Assembly: GCA_937900465.1 (NCBI GenBank)
Contig: CALCEJ010000136.1
Span: 1-30,411 of the forward strand
Origin: an uncultured Bacteroidales bacterium
Lineage (GTDB): Bacteria; Bacteroidota; Bacteroidia; Bacteroidales; UBA932
DNA length: 30,411 nucleotides
Reading direction: 5' to 3'
In this document: one piece after another, positions 8,464 through 16,983 of the stretch
Numbering within the stretch: position 1 is the first letter of the stretch
How the letters are laid out: each line of letters starts with the position of its first letter
Made by a program: the position numbers and the translations under genes
Notes under the pieces: model-generated
What the model was told of the DNA's origin: nothing
The model's input: only the letters and a program-made list of their open reading frames with translations
The model's database searches: none

Positions 8464-9247
8464 CAGGCAGTTCAAGCTGATAACGATGGGCACTGCCTCC
8501 GCGATGCCCCTCGCTGACAAACACCAGAGCGCCCAGGCACTTTCAGTGCACGGGCGCTGGTTTATTATAGACTGCGGGGACGGAATCCAGCGGCTGATGA
8601 TGAAAAATCACGTACCCTGGATGAAGGTGGATGCCGTTTTTATCTCCCATATTCACGGGGATCACGTATTCGGAATCTTCGGATTCCTCTCCTCGATGGG
8701 TATGATGGGAAGACACGCTCCGCTTGCCGTCTATGGGCCGGGTGCCCTCGGCCCCGTCATCAAGTTCTTCCTCAGCTACTGGGGAGAAGGCCTTCCCTAC
8801 AGGATTGACTTCCGTCCCCTTAAAATGCGCGGGAAAGAGGTCATTCTGGAAACCGGACCCTTGACTGTCAGCGCCTTTCCCCTGAACCACGGAATCGAGA
8901 CTTTCGGCTTCCTGTTCCGGGAAAACCGTCCCTTCGATGCCGTGAGCTATGCTTACTGCTCGGATACTGCGGCGATGCCGGAACTGTCGGAATGGGTGAG
9001 GGGCGTAACCGTCCTCTATCACGAGACGACGTATCTTATGGCCCACGAAGACAAGGCCGCAGAGCACCACCACAGCACAACCCGCGATGCCGCCCGCCTT
9101 GCCCTTGAGGCCGGCGCGTCAAAGCTCATCATCGGCCATTATTCCTCCCGTGACAGGGACATCCGCCTGTATGAAAGCGAATGTCGGGAGATTTTCCCTG
9201 AGACGTATGCCGCGAAGGACGGCGACGTATTCGATTTCGGAAAATAA
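8456..9247 (+). CDS. rnz: Ribonuclease Z (short form)
   Basis: RNase Z is a zinc-dependent metallo-beta-lactamase-fold endonuclease that trims tRNA 3' ends. The motif SHIHGDH (HxHxDH at residues 65-70) binds the two zinc ions. Other family marks are FIIDCGDGIQRLM, FPLNHGIETFGFLF, YCSDTAAMPEL, and the C-terminal HHSTTRDAARLALEAGASKLIIGHYSSR. At 263 residues it is about 40 shorter than typical bacterial RNase Z; the gap falls between GFLFREN and the YCSDT strand, where relatives carry an extra loop. The GTG at 8456 overlaps rpsA by 8 nt and keeps the first beta strand, which the downstream ATG at 8486 would remove. S1 and RNase Z are therefore probably translated in a coupled way. Confidence 0.9.
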   Translation: MSNRQFKLITMGTASAMPLADKHQSAQALSVHGRWFIIDCGDGIQRLMMKNHVPWMKVDAVFISHIHGDHVFGIFGFLSSMGMMGRHAPLAVYGPGALGPVIKFFLSYWGEGLPYRIDFRPLKMRGKEVILETGPLTVSAFPLNHGIETFGFLFRENRPFDAVSYAYCSDTAAMPELSEWVRGVTVLYHETTYLMAHEDKAAEHHHSTTRDAARLALEAGASKLIIGHYSSRDRDIRLYESECREIFPETYAAKDGDVFDFGK

Positions 9248-9251
9248 TTCC

Positions 9252-9259
9252 TATCTTTG
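9252..9259 (+). promoter_or_regulatory. -7 box immediately upstream of the GH73 gene
   Basis: TATCTTTG matches TAnnTTTG. Only 5 nt separate it from the ATG at 9265, so a transcript from here would have almost no leader. No strong -33 box was seen. Confidence 0.5.
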
Positions 9260-9264
9260 GAAGT

Positions 9265-10251
9265 ATGTTTAGAAGACTTATTGCCGTCATAGCCTGCGCC
9301 GTCGCTTTTGCCTCGGCTGCATCCGCCCAGGGACAGACGCCCCAGGAACGTTACGTTTCCAAGTATTCGTCCATCGCCGTCAGCGAAATGTACCGCAGCG
9401 GCGTCCCTGCAAGTATTACTCTTGCCCAGGGTATCCTCGAATCGCGTTCCGGTCTCTCCGTCCTTGCAATCAACGGCAACAACCACTTCGGAATCAAGTG
9501 TCACAAGTCCTGGAAAGGCGCGACGCTTACCGCTGACGACGACCGCCCCAACGAGTGTTTCCGTTCCTATCCTTCCGCGGACGAGAGCTTCCACGATCAT
9601 TCGGACTTCCTCCGCTACTCCGACCGTTATAAATTCCTTTTCGACCTGGACCTCCGGGACTATAAGGGATGGGCATACGGCCTGTCCCAGGCGGGATATG
9701 CGACGGATCCGGAGTATCCTTCAAAGCTTATTCGTATCATCGAGACCTATGGACTCTATGAATACGACACCCAGGCTGTGGAAGTTGTAACCGGCGAGCC
9801 CGTGCCGGAGATTCCGGAGTCTCCGCTCTCTATCGAAAGCCCCCGGATCTTCAAGGATGCAACGGAGCAGTTCCGCTTCCCTCTGGACAGGAGGATGTAC
9901 ACAAAGAACGGCGTTCCGTTCATCTATGCCGCGGAAGGGGAGACTTACGCCTCAATAGCAAAGCGCTACAACCTTTTCCGCCGCGAAATCCTCCGCTTCA
10001 ACGACCTCAAGGAGTCTGAGCCCCTTTCCACCGGAGATATCGTTTATCTTCAGAGAAAGCGTAAGGCGGCCGCTCCGGGCCTGGAGAAGTATATCGTAGG
10101 AGAAGACGGAGAATCCCTCCGCGGGATATGCCAGAGGTTCGCAATCAGGGAAAGCGCCCTTCGGAAACTCAATGCCTTTCCCAAGGATTATGTCCCCTCG
10201 GAAGGTGATGAGCTCCTCCTTCGTCCAGTCAGTGAAAAGTCCGGGAAATGA
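9265..10251 (+). CDS. Secreted GH73 N-acetylglucosaminidase with two LysM repeats
   Basis: This predicted peptidoglycan hydrolase cleaves glycan strands in the periplasm, probably in cell separation or wall turnover. The 328-residue protein has a signal peptide (cleavage after FASAASA, about residue 21). The glucosaminidase domain spans about residues 26-165, with ITLAQGILESRSGLS (probable catalytic Glu59), NGNNHFGIKCHKSWKG, FRSYPSADESFHDHSDFL and GLSQAGYATDPEYPSKLI. A linker leads to two LysM repeats at about 213-258 (GETYASIAKRYNLFRREILRFN) and 275-322 (GESLRGICQRFAIRESALRKLN), which bind peptidoglycan. Its last bases overlap mltG by 4 nt (ATGA), forming an operon of two glycan-cutting enzymes followed by a relA-type gene. 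Confidence 0.93.
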   Translation: MFRRLIAVIACAVAFASAASAQGQTPQERYVSKYSSIAVSEMYRSGVPASITLAQGILESRSGLSVLAINGNNHFGIKCHKSWKGATLTADDDRPNECFRSYPSADESFHDHSDFLRYSDRYKFLFDLDLRDYKGWAYGLSQAGYATDPEYPSKLIRIIETYGLYEYDTQAVEVVTGEPVPEIPESPLSIESPRIFKDATEQFRFPLDRRMYTKNGVPFIYAAEGETYASIAKRYNLFRREILRFNDLKESEPLSTGDIVYLQRKRKAAAPGLEKYIVGEDGESLRGICQRFAIRESALRKLNAFPKDYVPSEGDELLLRPVSEKSGK

Positions 10252-11288
10252 AAGCGAAGTCCGTAACGTTCTGGGCGGGAATTGCGGTTTCCGCCGTAGT
10301 GCTAGCCGTTTGTGCGGTGAACATATACCGCATCGTCTATGACCGCAAGATTCCGAATTTCCGCGGTAAGACGGACATTTATGTTTATCCGGAGACTGTT
10401 CCCGGCGACATCATCGACACGCTTTCGGCAGGAGGCCATATCCGTAACGAAGCATCCCTTCGCAGGATGTTCCGGAAGGAAGGCGCGGCCCTCTCTGTGA
10501 AGCCCGGTCACTATGTCGTGGATTCCACTCTTACGAGCGCATATGTTTCCCGTATGCTCCGTCACGGCTGGCAAACCCCCGTCAAACTTACCCTTTCCGG
10601 CTCAATCCGGTCTCCGAAAGCCCTTGCCCGAAAGATTGGCTCGCAGATGATGGTGGACTCCGCGGCGGTCGCTGATTTCATCTATTGCAAGGATTCCATA
10701 GCGCGTTACGGCGTTGATACTACCGGCTTCTTTACAATGGTGATACCGGATACGTATCAGATATGGTGGACCTCCTCGACGCGGGAGATCTTCGATGCCC
10801 TGAAGGCCGCCCGCGATGCGTGGTGGACTCCCGAAAGGAAGCAGAAGGCAAAGATAATAGGCCTTACGGAATATGAAGTAAGCGTTCTCGCATCCATCGT
10901 AGACGGGGAAACCCGCTACGTCCCTGAGATGCCGAAGATAGCCTGCGTCTACCTGAACCGCCTTAAAAGCGGGATGAAGCTCCAGGCCTGTCCTACAGTG
11001 ACATACCTTTACGGTTATACCCTTCGCCGCGTCCTGAAGGTCCATCTCCAGACCCAGTCGCCCTACAACACCTACATCAACTTCGGCCTTCCTCCGGGGC
11101 CCATCTCCTGCCCTTCCAAGGATTGTCTCGAAGCTGTCCTGAATCCCGATCCCGGCGATTACCTGTACTTCTGCGCGGATTATCGCTTCAACGGGACCAA
11201 CGTATTCGCCTCCTCCTACAGCGAGCACCTTCAGAATGCCCGCCGTTATCAAGAAGCGCTCACCCGCCGCCAGCGGGAAGGAAAATAG
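10248..11288 (+). CDS. mltG: Endolytic murein transglycosylase, MltG/YceG-like
   Basis: MltG is an inner-membrane-anchored lytic transglycosylase that cuts nascent peptidoglycan strands and is thought to set glycan length. The 346-residue protein has one N-terminal transmembrane helix (residues 5-25, VTFWAGIAVSAVVLAVCAVNIY) and a LysM-like region (VYPETVPGDIIDTL). The YceG catalytic domain carries LASIVDGETRYVPEM (the conserved Glu of the IVxxET motif), IACVYLNRLKSGMKLQACPTV and QSPYNTYINFGLPPGPI, then the C-terminal ADYRFNGTNVFASSYSEHLQN. Length and order match the family. It overlaps the upstream glucosaminidase gene and is followed by the RelA/SpoT gene after 15 nt. Confidence 0.94.
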   Translation: MKAKSVTFWAGIAVSAVVLAVCAVNIYRIVYDRKIPNFRGKTDIYVYPETVPGDIIDTLSAGGHIRNEASLRRMFRKEGAALSVKPGHYVVDSTLTSAYVSRMLRHGWQTPVKLTLSGSIRSPKALARKIGSQMMVDSAAVADFIYCKDSIARYGVDTTGFFTMVIPDTYQIWWTSSTREIFDALKAARDAWWTPERKQKAKIIGLTEYEVSVLASIVDGETRYVPEMPKIACVYLNRLKSGMKLQACPTVTYLYGYTLRRVLKVHLQTQSPYNTYINFGLPPGPISCPSKDCLEAVLNPDPGDYLYFCADYRFNGTNVFASSYSEHLQNARRYQEALTRRQREGK

Positions 11289-11303
11289 CCCATACTGCTT
11301 TTT

Positions 11304-13418
11304 ATGGCACAAACTGAAGACATAGTCGCCCGGGCGAGATCTGTCGCTGCGGGGGCCCTTGAAGGCCGTGTTCGCGGGGACGGCAAGCCTTTTTTGGACC
11401 ATCCTGACGGCGTCGCCCGCATCGTTTCGGACGAGGTGGGATTGCCGCCGGAGTGTGTTGCGGCGGTGTATCTCCACGAGGCGTCCCGCTTCGGCAGGGA
11501 GCTGGACCTGAAGGCAATGGGCTTTGACGAGGGAATCGCTGCGATGGTCAGGGGCCTCGACAAAATATCGACTATCAATCCGAAGGACACCCGTCTGGAA
11601 GCGGAGAAATACAAGAAACTCATCATCCAGTATTCGACTGACCCCCGCGTTGTCGTGCTTAAGCTCTGCGACCGCCTCGAGGTTATGCGCCATCTGGACC
11701 TCTTCCCAAAGGCTTCCCGTGAGAGGAAGATTCTCGAATCCCTCCTCCTTTATATTCCCCTTGCCCATCAGCTCGGTCTCTATAATATGAAGAGGGAGAT
11801 GGAGGACATCTACCTCCGCTACTCCTCTCCGGAAGAATACCGGATGATTACGAACAAGCTCAAAGCCGGGGAGAAGGACCGTGAGCGACTGATGATGGAG
11901 TTCATTGAGCCGCTTAAGAAGAAGCTCTCGGACGCCGGGATAAACTATAAACTGAAGATTCGCACCAAGGCGGCTTACTCCATCTGGGCAAAGATGCATA
12001 AGCAGAAGGTGCCTTTCGAGGGGGTTTACGATGTGTTTGCAATCAGGTTCATCATCGACTGTGAGGAGGACCGCGCCCTTGAGAAGGAACTCTGCTGGAA
12101 GGTCTATTCTTTCGTCACGGAAGAATATGAGGCTGACACGAACCGTCTCCGCGACTGGGTTACGAACCCGAAGACGAACGGATACGAGAGCCTTCATATC
12201 ACTGTCAAGAACAGTCGTGGCGCTTATGTGGAGGTCCAGATAAGGACCCGAAGGATGGACGATGTGGCGGAGAACGGCTTTGCTTCGCACTGGTCCTACA
12301 AGGGAATCAGGCGCGAGGAAACGATGGACAAGTGGCTTACCGCGGTGCGTTATGCGCTCGAACATCCGGACAACGATTCTCCGGAAGAACTCCTTCCCGA
12401 GCCGCCGACAAATGAGATATTCGTATTCACCCCTACCGGGGAACTTAGGATTCTCCCCGCCGGAGCGACGGTGCTGGATTTTGCGTTCAGCATCCATTCA
12501 AAGGTGGGTGAACACTGCTCCGGGGGCCTTGTGGGCGGGAAACCTGTCCCCATCAAGGAGGCCCTTCACACCGGCGATACCGTCGAAATCCTGACTTCCA
12601 AGAACCAGAAGCCCTCCCAGGACTGGATCAACTATGTCGTCACATCAAAGGCGCGCCAGAAGATCAAGCAGGCTCTCAATGAAGGAGAGCTGAAAAAGGC
12701 GTCTTCGGGACGTGAGCTTCTCGGGAGACGTCTGAAGAACTGGAAACTGGAGTTTCCGGACGATATGCTCCACGACTTTATGAAGGCCCATCGTTTCACA
12801 TCTGTGAATACCTTTATGGCTGCCGTTGCGGATGAAATCGTCTCGCTGGATGAGATCAAGGAGTACATCCTCTCTGAGGAAAAACGTCATCAGGAGGCAG
12901 TTGAAGCGGCCCAGATGGCCGCAGAGGCGGCCCGTTCCCGAACGGAAGTGCAGGAAGGACGCGATGATATCCTCGTGCTTAACGCCCGTGACGTACGCGG
13001 GCTGGATTACAAGATGGCCCGTTGCTGCAACCCTGTGTTCGGGGACGATGTCTTTGGTTTTGTCACCCGTGGGGACGGCATCAAGATTCACCGTATATCT
13101 TGTCCTAATGCGGCGCGCCTTCTTGAGATGTATCCTTACCGCATCCAGAAGGTCCGCTGGGCGGAAGCCCCGTCCGGAGGTTCTTTCCAGGCCGGGATCA
13201 GGGTCATTACTGAACTGGAAAGCTCCGTTTTGAACCGCATTATGGAGGTTGTCGGCTCCTTCAAGGCGTCCATCCGCGCATTCAATGTCACGGAGAACGC
13301 CCGGAATGGCACTTATGAGATTTTGATGCGTATCTCCGTACCGTCAAACCTCGAGCTGGACAAGGTCGTATCCCAGATACGCGCCCTTCGCGAGGTTATC
13401 AAGATTTCCAGACTTTGA
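11304..13418 (+). CDS. RelA/SpoT-family (p)ppGpp synthetase with degenerate hydrolase domain
   Basis: This cytoplasmic enzyme makes the stringent-response alarmone (p)ppGpp. The 704-residue protein has the long-RSH layout: an HD-type N-terminal domain, a synthetase domain (AAYSIWAKMHK, the metal-site Asp in YDVFAIRFI, NGYESLHITV, and EVQIRT with its Glu), a TGS domain (EIFVFTPTGELRILPAGATV), a zinc-finger-like region (MARCCNPVFGDD) and a C-terminal ACT domain. The synthetase site looks intact. In the HD domain the usual HDxxED is HEASRF (His58, Glu59, then Arg62-Phe63), although HP (33-34) and Asp123 remain, so hydrolysis of ppGpp is probably lost. It ends inside the 3' end of convergent uvrB (20-bp overlap). 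Paralogy to a true bifunctional Rel elsewhere is likely but not visible here. Confidence 0.92.
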   Translation: MAQTEDIVARARSVAAGALEGRVRGDGKPFLDHPDGVARIVSDEVGLPPECVAAVYLHEASRFGRELDLKAMGFDEGIAAMVRGLDKISTINPKDTRLEAEKYKKLIIQYSTDPRVVVLKLCDRLEVMRHLDLFPKASRERKILESLLLYIPLAHQLGLYNMKREMEDIYLRYSSPEEYRMITNKLKAGEKDRERLMMEFIEPLKKKLSDAGINYKLKIRTKAAYSIWAKMHKQKVPFEGVYDVFAIRFIIDCEEDRALEKELCWKVYSFVTEEYEADTNRLRDWVTNPKTNGYESLHITVKNSRGAYVEVQIRTRRMDDVAENGFASHWSYKGIRREETMDKWLTAVRYALEHPDNDSPEELLPEPPTNEIFVFTPTGELRILPAGATVLDFAFSIHSKVGEHCSGGLVGGKPVPIKEALHTGDTVEILTSKNQKPSQDWINYVVTSKARQKIKQALNEGELKKASSGRELLGRRLKNWKLEFPDDMLHDFMKAHRFTSVNTFMAAVADEIVSLDEIKEYILSEEKRHQEAVEAAQMAAEAARSRTEVQEGRDDILVLNARDVRGLDYKMARCCNPVFGDDVFGFVTRGDGIKIHRISCPNAARLLEMYPYRIQKVRWAEAPSGGSFQAGIRVITELESSVLNRIMEVVGSFKASIRAFNVTENARNGTYEILMRISVPSNLELDKVVSQIRALREVIKISRL

Positions 13419-15558
13419 GATATTGTTCCAGAGCCCACATTTCGTCGCGATACTTCGCCGCTGCGGAAAAATCGAGTTCCGTGGCGGCTTTTTGCATCTT
13501 GCGCTTGGATTCAGCCGCGGCCTTTTCGACCTGTTCCCGGGACATTGACCGGATGACGGGATCCTGGAGCACTGCGGCGAGATCCGGGGTAATGTACCCG
13601 TCCTTGAAGGCGGAGTTCGTATCACGCTTCGAGTCGTGGCCAAGCCCGACGGAGACGTAGCCCCGTCCCAGTTCGCTCGGGCTGGGAATATAGACTGGAT
13701 CCGAGACGGAATCCGGGGCGCTGACAAAGCCGCTGATATGTCCTGTGTCCTCTTTCGAGGTAACCAGCTCGCTCATAAGGATGTTTGAGCGGATGGAGAC
13801 CTGGGTAGGAGTTATGTCATTGAGCTTGTTGTATTCCTGCTGCTTCCGGCGGCGCCTGTCGGTTTCGTAGATGGTCTCCTGCATAGAGCCGGTAATCGTG
13901 TCCGCGTACATAATGACGAGCCCGTTGACGTTACGTGCGGCGCGGCCGGCGGTCTGGGTGAGGGCCCTGCCGCTGCGCAGGAATCCTTCCTTGTCTGCAT
14001 CCAGTATGGCCACAAGCGAAACGGAAGGAATGTCCAGCCCCTCACGGAGAAGGTTTACGCCCACGAGAACGTCGAAATATCCGTTCTTGAAGTCTTCAAT
14101 TATCTCCACGCGTTCGGCCGTGTCCACGTCGGAATGAATGTATCGGCAGCGAACACCGTTGCGGGAGAAGTAGCTGTCCAGTTCCTCGGCCATCCGCTTG
14201 GTTAGAGTGGTTACGAGGACGCGTTCGTCCCTTACCGCCCTCCGGCGGATTTCTTCCATTAGGTCATCGACCTGGTTCTTGGTGGGACGGACCTCGATGG
14301 GCGGGTCAAGAAGGCCTGTGGGCCGGACAATCTGTTCGACGACGAGTCCTTCGGATTTTTGCAGTTCGTAGTCTGCGGGGGTTGCGCTGACATAGACCTT
14401 CTGGCCTGTTATGGACTCGAATTCATCGAAGGTGAGGGGACGGTTGTCTGCGGCGGCGGGAAGGCGGAAGCCGTATTCGATGAGGGTTTCCTTGCGGGAA
14501 TGGTCCCCGCCGAACATTGCGCGTACCTGGGGGAGCGTGACGTGGCTTTCGTCGATGAAGGTGACAAAATCGTCAGGGAAGTAGTCGATAAGGGTGAAGG
14601 GCCTCTGACCGGGTTTCCTGCCGTCGAAATACCTGGAATAGTTCTCCACGCCGGGGCAGTAGCCCATCTCCTTTATCATCTCCATATCATACTCTACCCT
14701 TTGCTTCAGCCGCTTGGCTTCGAGGAACCTGCCCTCCTTTTCGAAAAACTCGATCTGGCGGACGAGGTCGTCCTGGATCTGGCTTACGGCTTTTGCGCCC
14801 TTCTCCTTTGATGTGACGAAATTTTTCGCCGGGTAAAGGTCTATTTTCTCCAGTTCTTCGAGTGTCGCGCCTGTCACGGGGTCGATAAGGGACACCCGGT
14901 CCACTTCGTCTCCGAAGAATTCAATCCTGGCGGCATAGTCTGCTCCGCCCAGAAAAATGTCTACCGTATCGCCCCTGACGCGGAAGCTGCCACGCTTGAA
15001 GTCAGTTTCCGTCCGGTAGTACAGGGCGTCGACGATCTGATAGAGGAGACGGGTCATGGACATATGGTCTCCGCGACGGACAGTTACGGTCTGATCGTGG
15101 AAGTCGTCCGGATTGCCGATGCCGTACAGGCACGATACACTCGAGATGACGATGACGTCGCGGCGCCCGGACATAAGGGCCGATGCGGCGCTGACGCGCA
15201 GCTGGTCTATTTTTTCGTTGATGCTGAGGTCCTTTTCTATATAGGTATCCGTGACGGGAAGGTATGCCTCAGGCTGGTAATAGTCGTAATACGAGACAAA
15301 ATACTCCACGGCGTTTTCCGGGAAAAAGGCCTTGAATTCGCCGTACAGCTGGGCCGCGAGGGTTTTATTGTGGCTCAGAATCAGGGCGGGACGCTGGAGA
15401 TTCTGGATGACGTTGGCCATCGTGAAGGTCTTTCCGGAGCCGGTGACACCAAGGAGGGTGATGTCAGTTATTCCGCTCTCAAGGGCTTTCGTGAGTCCTT
15501 CGATGGCTTCCGGCTGGTCCCCGGAAGGGGCGTATGGGGCGTGGAGTCTGAATTTCAT
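13399..15558 (-). CDS. uvrB: Excinuclease ABC subunit B
   Basis: UvrB is the damage-verifying helicase-like subunit of nucleotide excision repair. The 719-residue protein begins KFRLHAPYAPSGDQPEAI, has Walker A GVTGSGKTF, the beta-hairpin/DNA-insertion segment YFVSYYDYYQPEAYLP, FIDESHVTLPQ (Walker B), the helicase motif VLVGVNLLREGLDIPSVSL with QTAGRAARN, and a C-terminal UvrC-binding motif (ELDFSAAAKYRDEMWALEQYL). The frame is open upstream to 15594, but the ATG at 15556-15558 (complement) gives the standard N terminus. The 3' end overlaps the convergent relA-type gene by 20 bp. A palindrome and a -7 box lie in front of it. Confidence 0.97.
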   Translation of the reverse strand: MKFRLHAPYAPSGDQPEAIEGLTKALESGITDITLLGVTGSGKTFTMANVIQNLQRPALILSHNKTLAAQLYGEFKAFFPENAVEYFVSYYDYYQPEAYLPVTDTYIEKDLSINEKIDQLRVSAASALMSGRRDVIVISSVSCLYGIGNPDDFHDQTVTVRRGDHMSMTRLLYQIVDALYYRTETDFKRGSFRVRGDTVDIFLGGADYAARIEFFGDEVDRVSLIDPVTGATLEELEKIDLYPAKNFVTSKEKGAKAVSQIQDDLVRQIEFFEKEGRFLEAKRLKQRVEYDMEMIKEMGYCPGVENYSRYFDGRKPGQRPFTLIDYFPDDFVTFIDESHVTLPQVRAMFGGDHSRKETLIEYGFRLPAAADNRPLTFDEFESITGQKVYVSATPADYELQKSEGLVVEQIVRPTGLLDPPIEVRPTKNQVDDLMEEIRRRAVRDERVLVTTLTKRMAEELDSYFSRNGVRCRYIHSDVDTAERVEIIEDFKNGYFDVLVGVNLLREGLDIPSVSLVAILDADKEGFLRSGRALTQTAGRAARNVNGLVIMYADTITGSMQETIYETDRRRRKQQEYNKLNDITPTQVSIRSNILMSELVTSKEDTGHISGFVSAPDSVSDPVYIPSPSELGRGYVSVGLGHDSKRDTNSAFKDGYITPDLAAVLQDPVIRSMSREQVEKAAAESKRKMQKAATELDFSAAAKYRDEMWALEQYLKVWKS

Positions 15559-15563
15559 AGTCG

Positions 15564-15594
15564 TTGTACACACCGCTACGGCGGAGGTGTACAA
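15564..15594. promoter_or_regulatory. Palindrome at the uvrB start site, possible operator
   Basis: TTGTACAC (15564-15571) and GTGTACAA (15587-15594) are perfect inverted arms around an inner CCGC/GCGG stem (15573-15576 and 15581-15584). The right arm overlaps the uvrB -7 box by 3 nt and the palindrome covers the expected transcription start, a position where a repressor could act. The binding protein is unknown. Confidence 0.5.
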
Positions 15595-15599
15595 AGGTA
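15592..15599 (-). promoter_or_regulatory. -7 box for uvrB
   Basis: On the minus strand this reads TACCTTTG, matching TAnnTTTG, 33 nt before the uvrB ATG. The -33 region is weak. Confidence 0.55.
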
Positions 15600-15636
15600 A
15601 AAAGTGTTTTCCATTATTGAAATAATTTAAGAATAT

Positions 15637-15667
15637 TTTGTCAGTCCGGAATTAATTGCTACATTTG
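15637..15667 (+). promoter_or_regulatory. Strong promoter for the OmpA-family gene
   Basis: TTTG (15637-15640) and TACATTTG (15660-15667) are 19 nt apart, an excellent match to the Bacteroidota promoter. The predicted AT-rich leader is about 40 nt long. This fits high expression of a major porin. Confidence 0.75.
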
Positions 15668-15714
15668 TGGCGTTTATTGGAACAAGGCAATATTTAAAGT
15701 TCAAATAATCGATT

Positions 15715-16932
15715 ATGAAAGTAAAAACTATTCTCGGAGTCCTTGCAGCAGCAAGCCTCTTTTTCTCCGTGAACGTATTCGCTCAGGAGAATGCGAACCG
15801 CGATGAGAACGGAAACGTCGTTCGCGGACCCTACGAGACCAACGGTTTCTGGGACAACACTTATCTCGGCGTTGGCGCAGGCGTTAACGTCACTATGCCT
15901 AATCTCTTCCAGTTCGGCGGCGTAGGCCTCGGTACTGATATCAACTTCGGTAAGTGGATCACCCCCGCTGTCGGTACCCGTATCGGCTGGCAGGGAATCA
16001 CCGCTGTCGACAAGATCCTCACCACAGGTTCTTACGCTGGCGACCCTGATCCCAATGCATTTGGAATGCATTTCTTCCACGCTGACTTTATGTGGAGCTT
16101 CGTCAACTCCTTCTGGGGTTACAAGGAGACCCGCGTTTGGAATCCTGCGCTTTACCTCTCCACCGGTCTGTTCCTTGCAGGCACCAACCTCAATGCTGAT
16201 GGCCTGAACGCAAAGATCGGAAACAAGGAGTACGGTATGGGTTGGGGTATCAACAACATCTTCCGTCTTGGCTCCAAGTGGGACTTCAACCTCGACCTTC
16301 GTATGATCATCGAGAAGGAGAGCGCCATTTCCAACGGTACTGGTTCTTTCTATCACATCCCCAGCGTATTCGCAGGATTTGCTTACAAGTTCGGAAAGAC
16401 CAACTTCGACCGTCACAGCAGCATCACTCCCGTTGTTGTTCCCGTTCCCTTCACAACCGAGCAGTACAACGATCTTGCTGACCGTGTAGCAGAGCTTGAG
16501 AAGGAGAATGCAGAACTCAAGGACAAGGTTGCTGAGCTCCAGAAGATCGCTGACAAGGTCAACAACCTCGTCGACGGACAGACCTATGTTTACGAGAACG
16601 GTGACTTCACCGCTGTTGATGTCAACCCCGGCGCTCCCGTTACCGTATACTTCGACTGCGGCAGCACCACTCTCTCTCAGAGGGAGAAGGCTCACCTCGA
16701 GTTCTTTGCTAACGCTATCGACAAGGAGAAGGCTCTGGACGTTGTCGGTTCCGCTGACAGCAGCACCGGTTCCGCAAAGCGCAACGCTTACCTTGCTAAC
16801 AAGCGTGCTGAGGTCGTTAAGGATTACCTCGTAAATGCAGGCTTCAACGCTGACAACATCACCCTTGACACAACCGTCGATGCATACGACACCGCTGTCA
16901 AGAGCCGCGTTGCTACCGTTTCCGTAAAGTAA
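15715..16932 (+). CDS. OmpA-family outer membrane protein
   Basis: This is an abundant-type outer-membrane protein that links the membrane to peptidoglycan. The 405-residue protein has a signal peptide ending NVFAQ (about residue 24), then an N-terminal beta-barrel of about 210 residues (NGFWDNTYLGVGAGVNV, FMWSFVNSFWGY, SVFAGFAYKFGK). A heptad-rich coiled-coil linker follows (ADRVAELEKENAELKDKVAE). The C-terminal OmpA-like domain (about residues 305-405) includes VTVYFDCGSTTLSQ, DVVGSADSSTGSAKRNAYLA and KRAEVVKDYLV. The SADSSTGSAKRN stretch corresponds to the family's peptidoglycan-binding GxTDxxGxxxxN. It has its own strong promoter and a terminator, so it is monocistronic. Confidence 0.93.
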   Translation: MKVKTILGVLAAASLFFSVNVFAQENANRDENGNVVRGPYETNGFWDNTYLGVGAGVNVTMPNLFQFGGVGLGTDINFGKWITPAVGTRIGWQGITAVDKILTTGSYAGDPDPNAFGMHFFHADFMWSFVNSFWGYKETRVWNPALYLSTGLFLAGTNLNADGLNAKIGNKEYGMGWGINNIFRLGSKWDFNLDLRMIIEKESAISNGTGSFYHIPSVFAGFAYKFGKTNFDRHSSITPVVVPVPFTTEQYNDLADRVAELEKENAELKDKVAELQKIADKVNNLVDGQTYVYENGDFTAVDVNPGAPVTVYFDCGSTTLSQREKAHLEFFANAIDKEKALDVVGSADSSTGSAKRNAYLANKRAEVVKDYLVNAGFNADNITLDTTVDAYDTAVKSRVATVSVK

Positions 16933-16950
16933 TTCACTTCCGGGAAAACT

Positions 16951-16983
16951 AAATGAGGTCGACTTTTTAGTCGACCTCATTTT
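16951..16983 (+). terminator. Intrinsic terminator of the OmpA-family gene
   Basis: A perfect 14-bp stem (16951-16964 with 16969-16982) closes a TTTT loop; the right arm ends in T residues and is followed by TCTTTA. It lies 18 nt after the stop codon. Confidence 0.85.

Noticed and set aside
10602..12497. 631-codon frame antisense to mltG and the relA-type gene
   Set aside because: It spans two real genes and their gap, and has no recognisable family.
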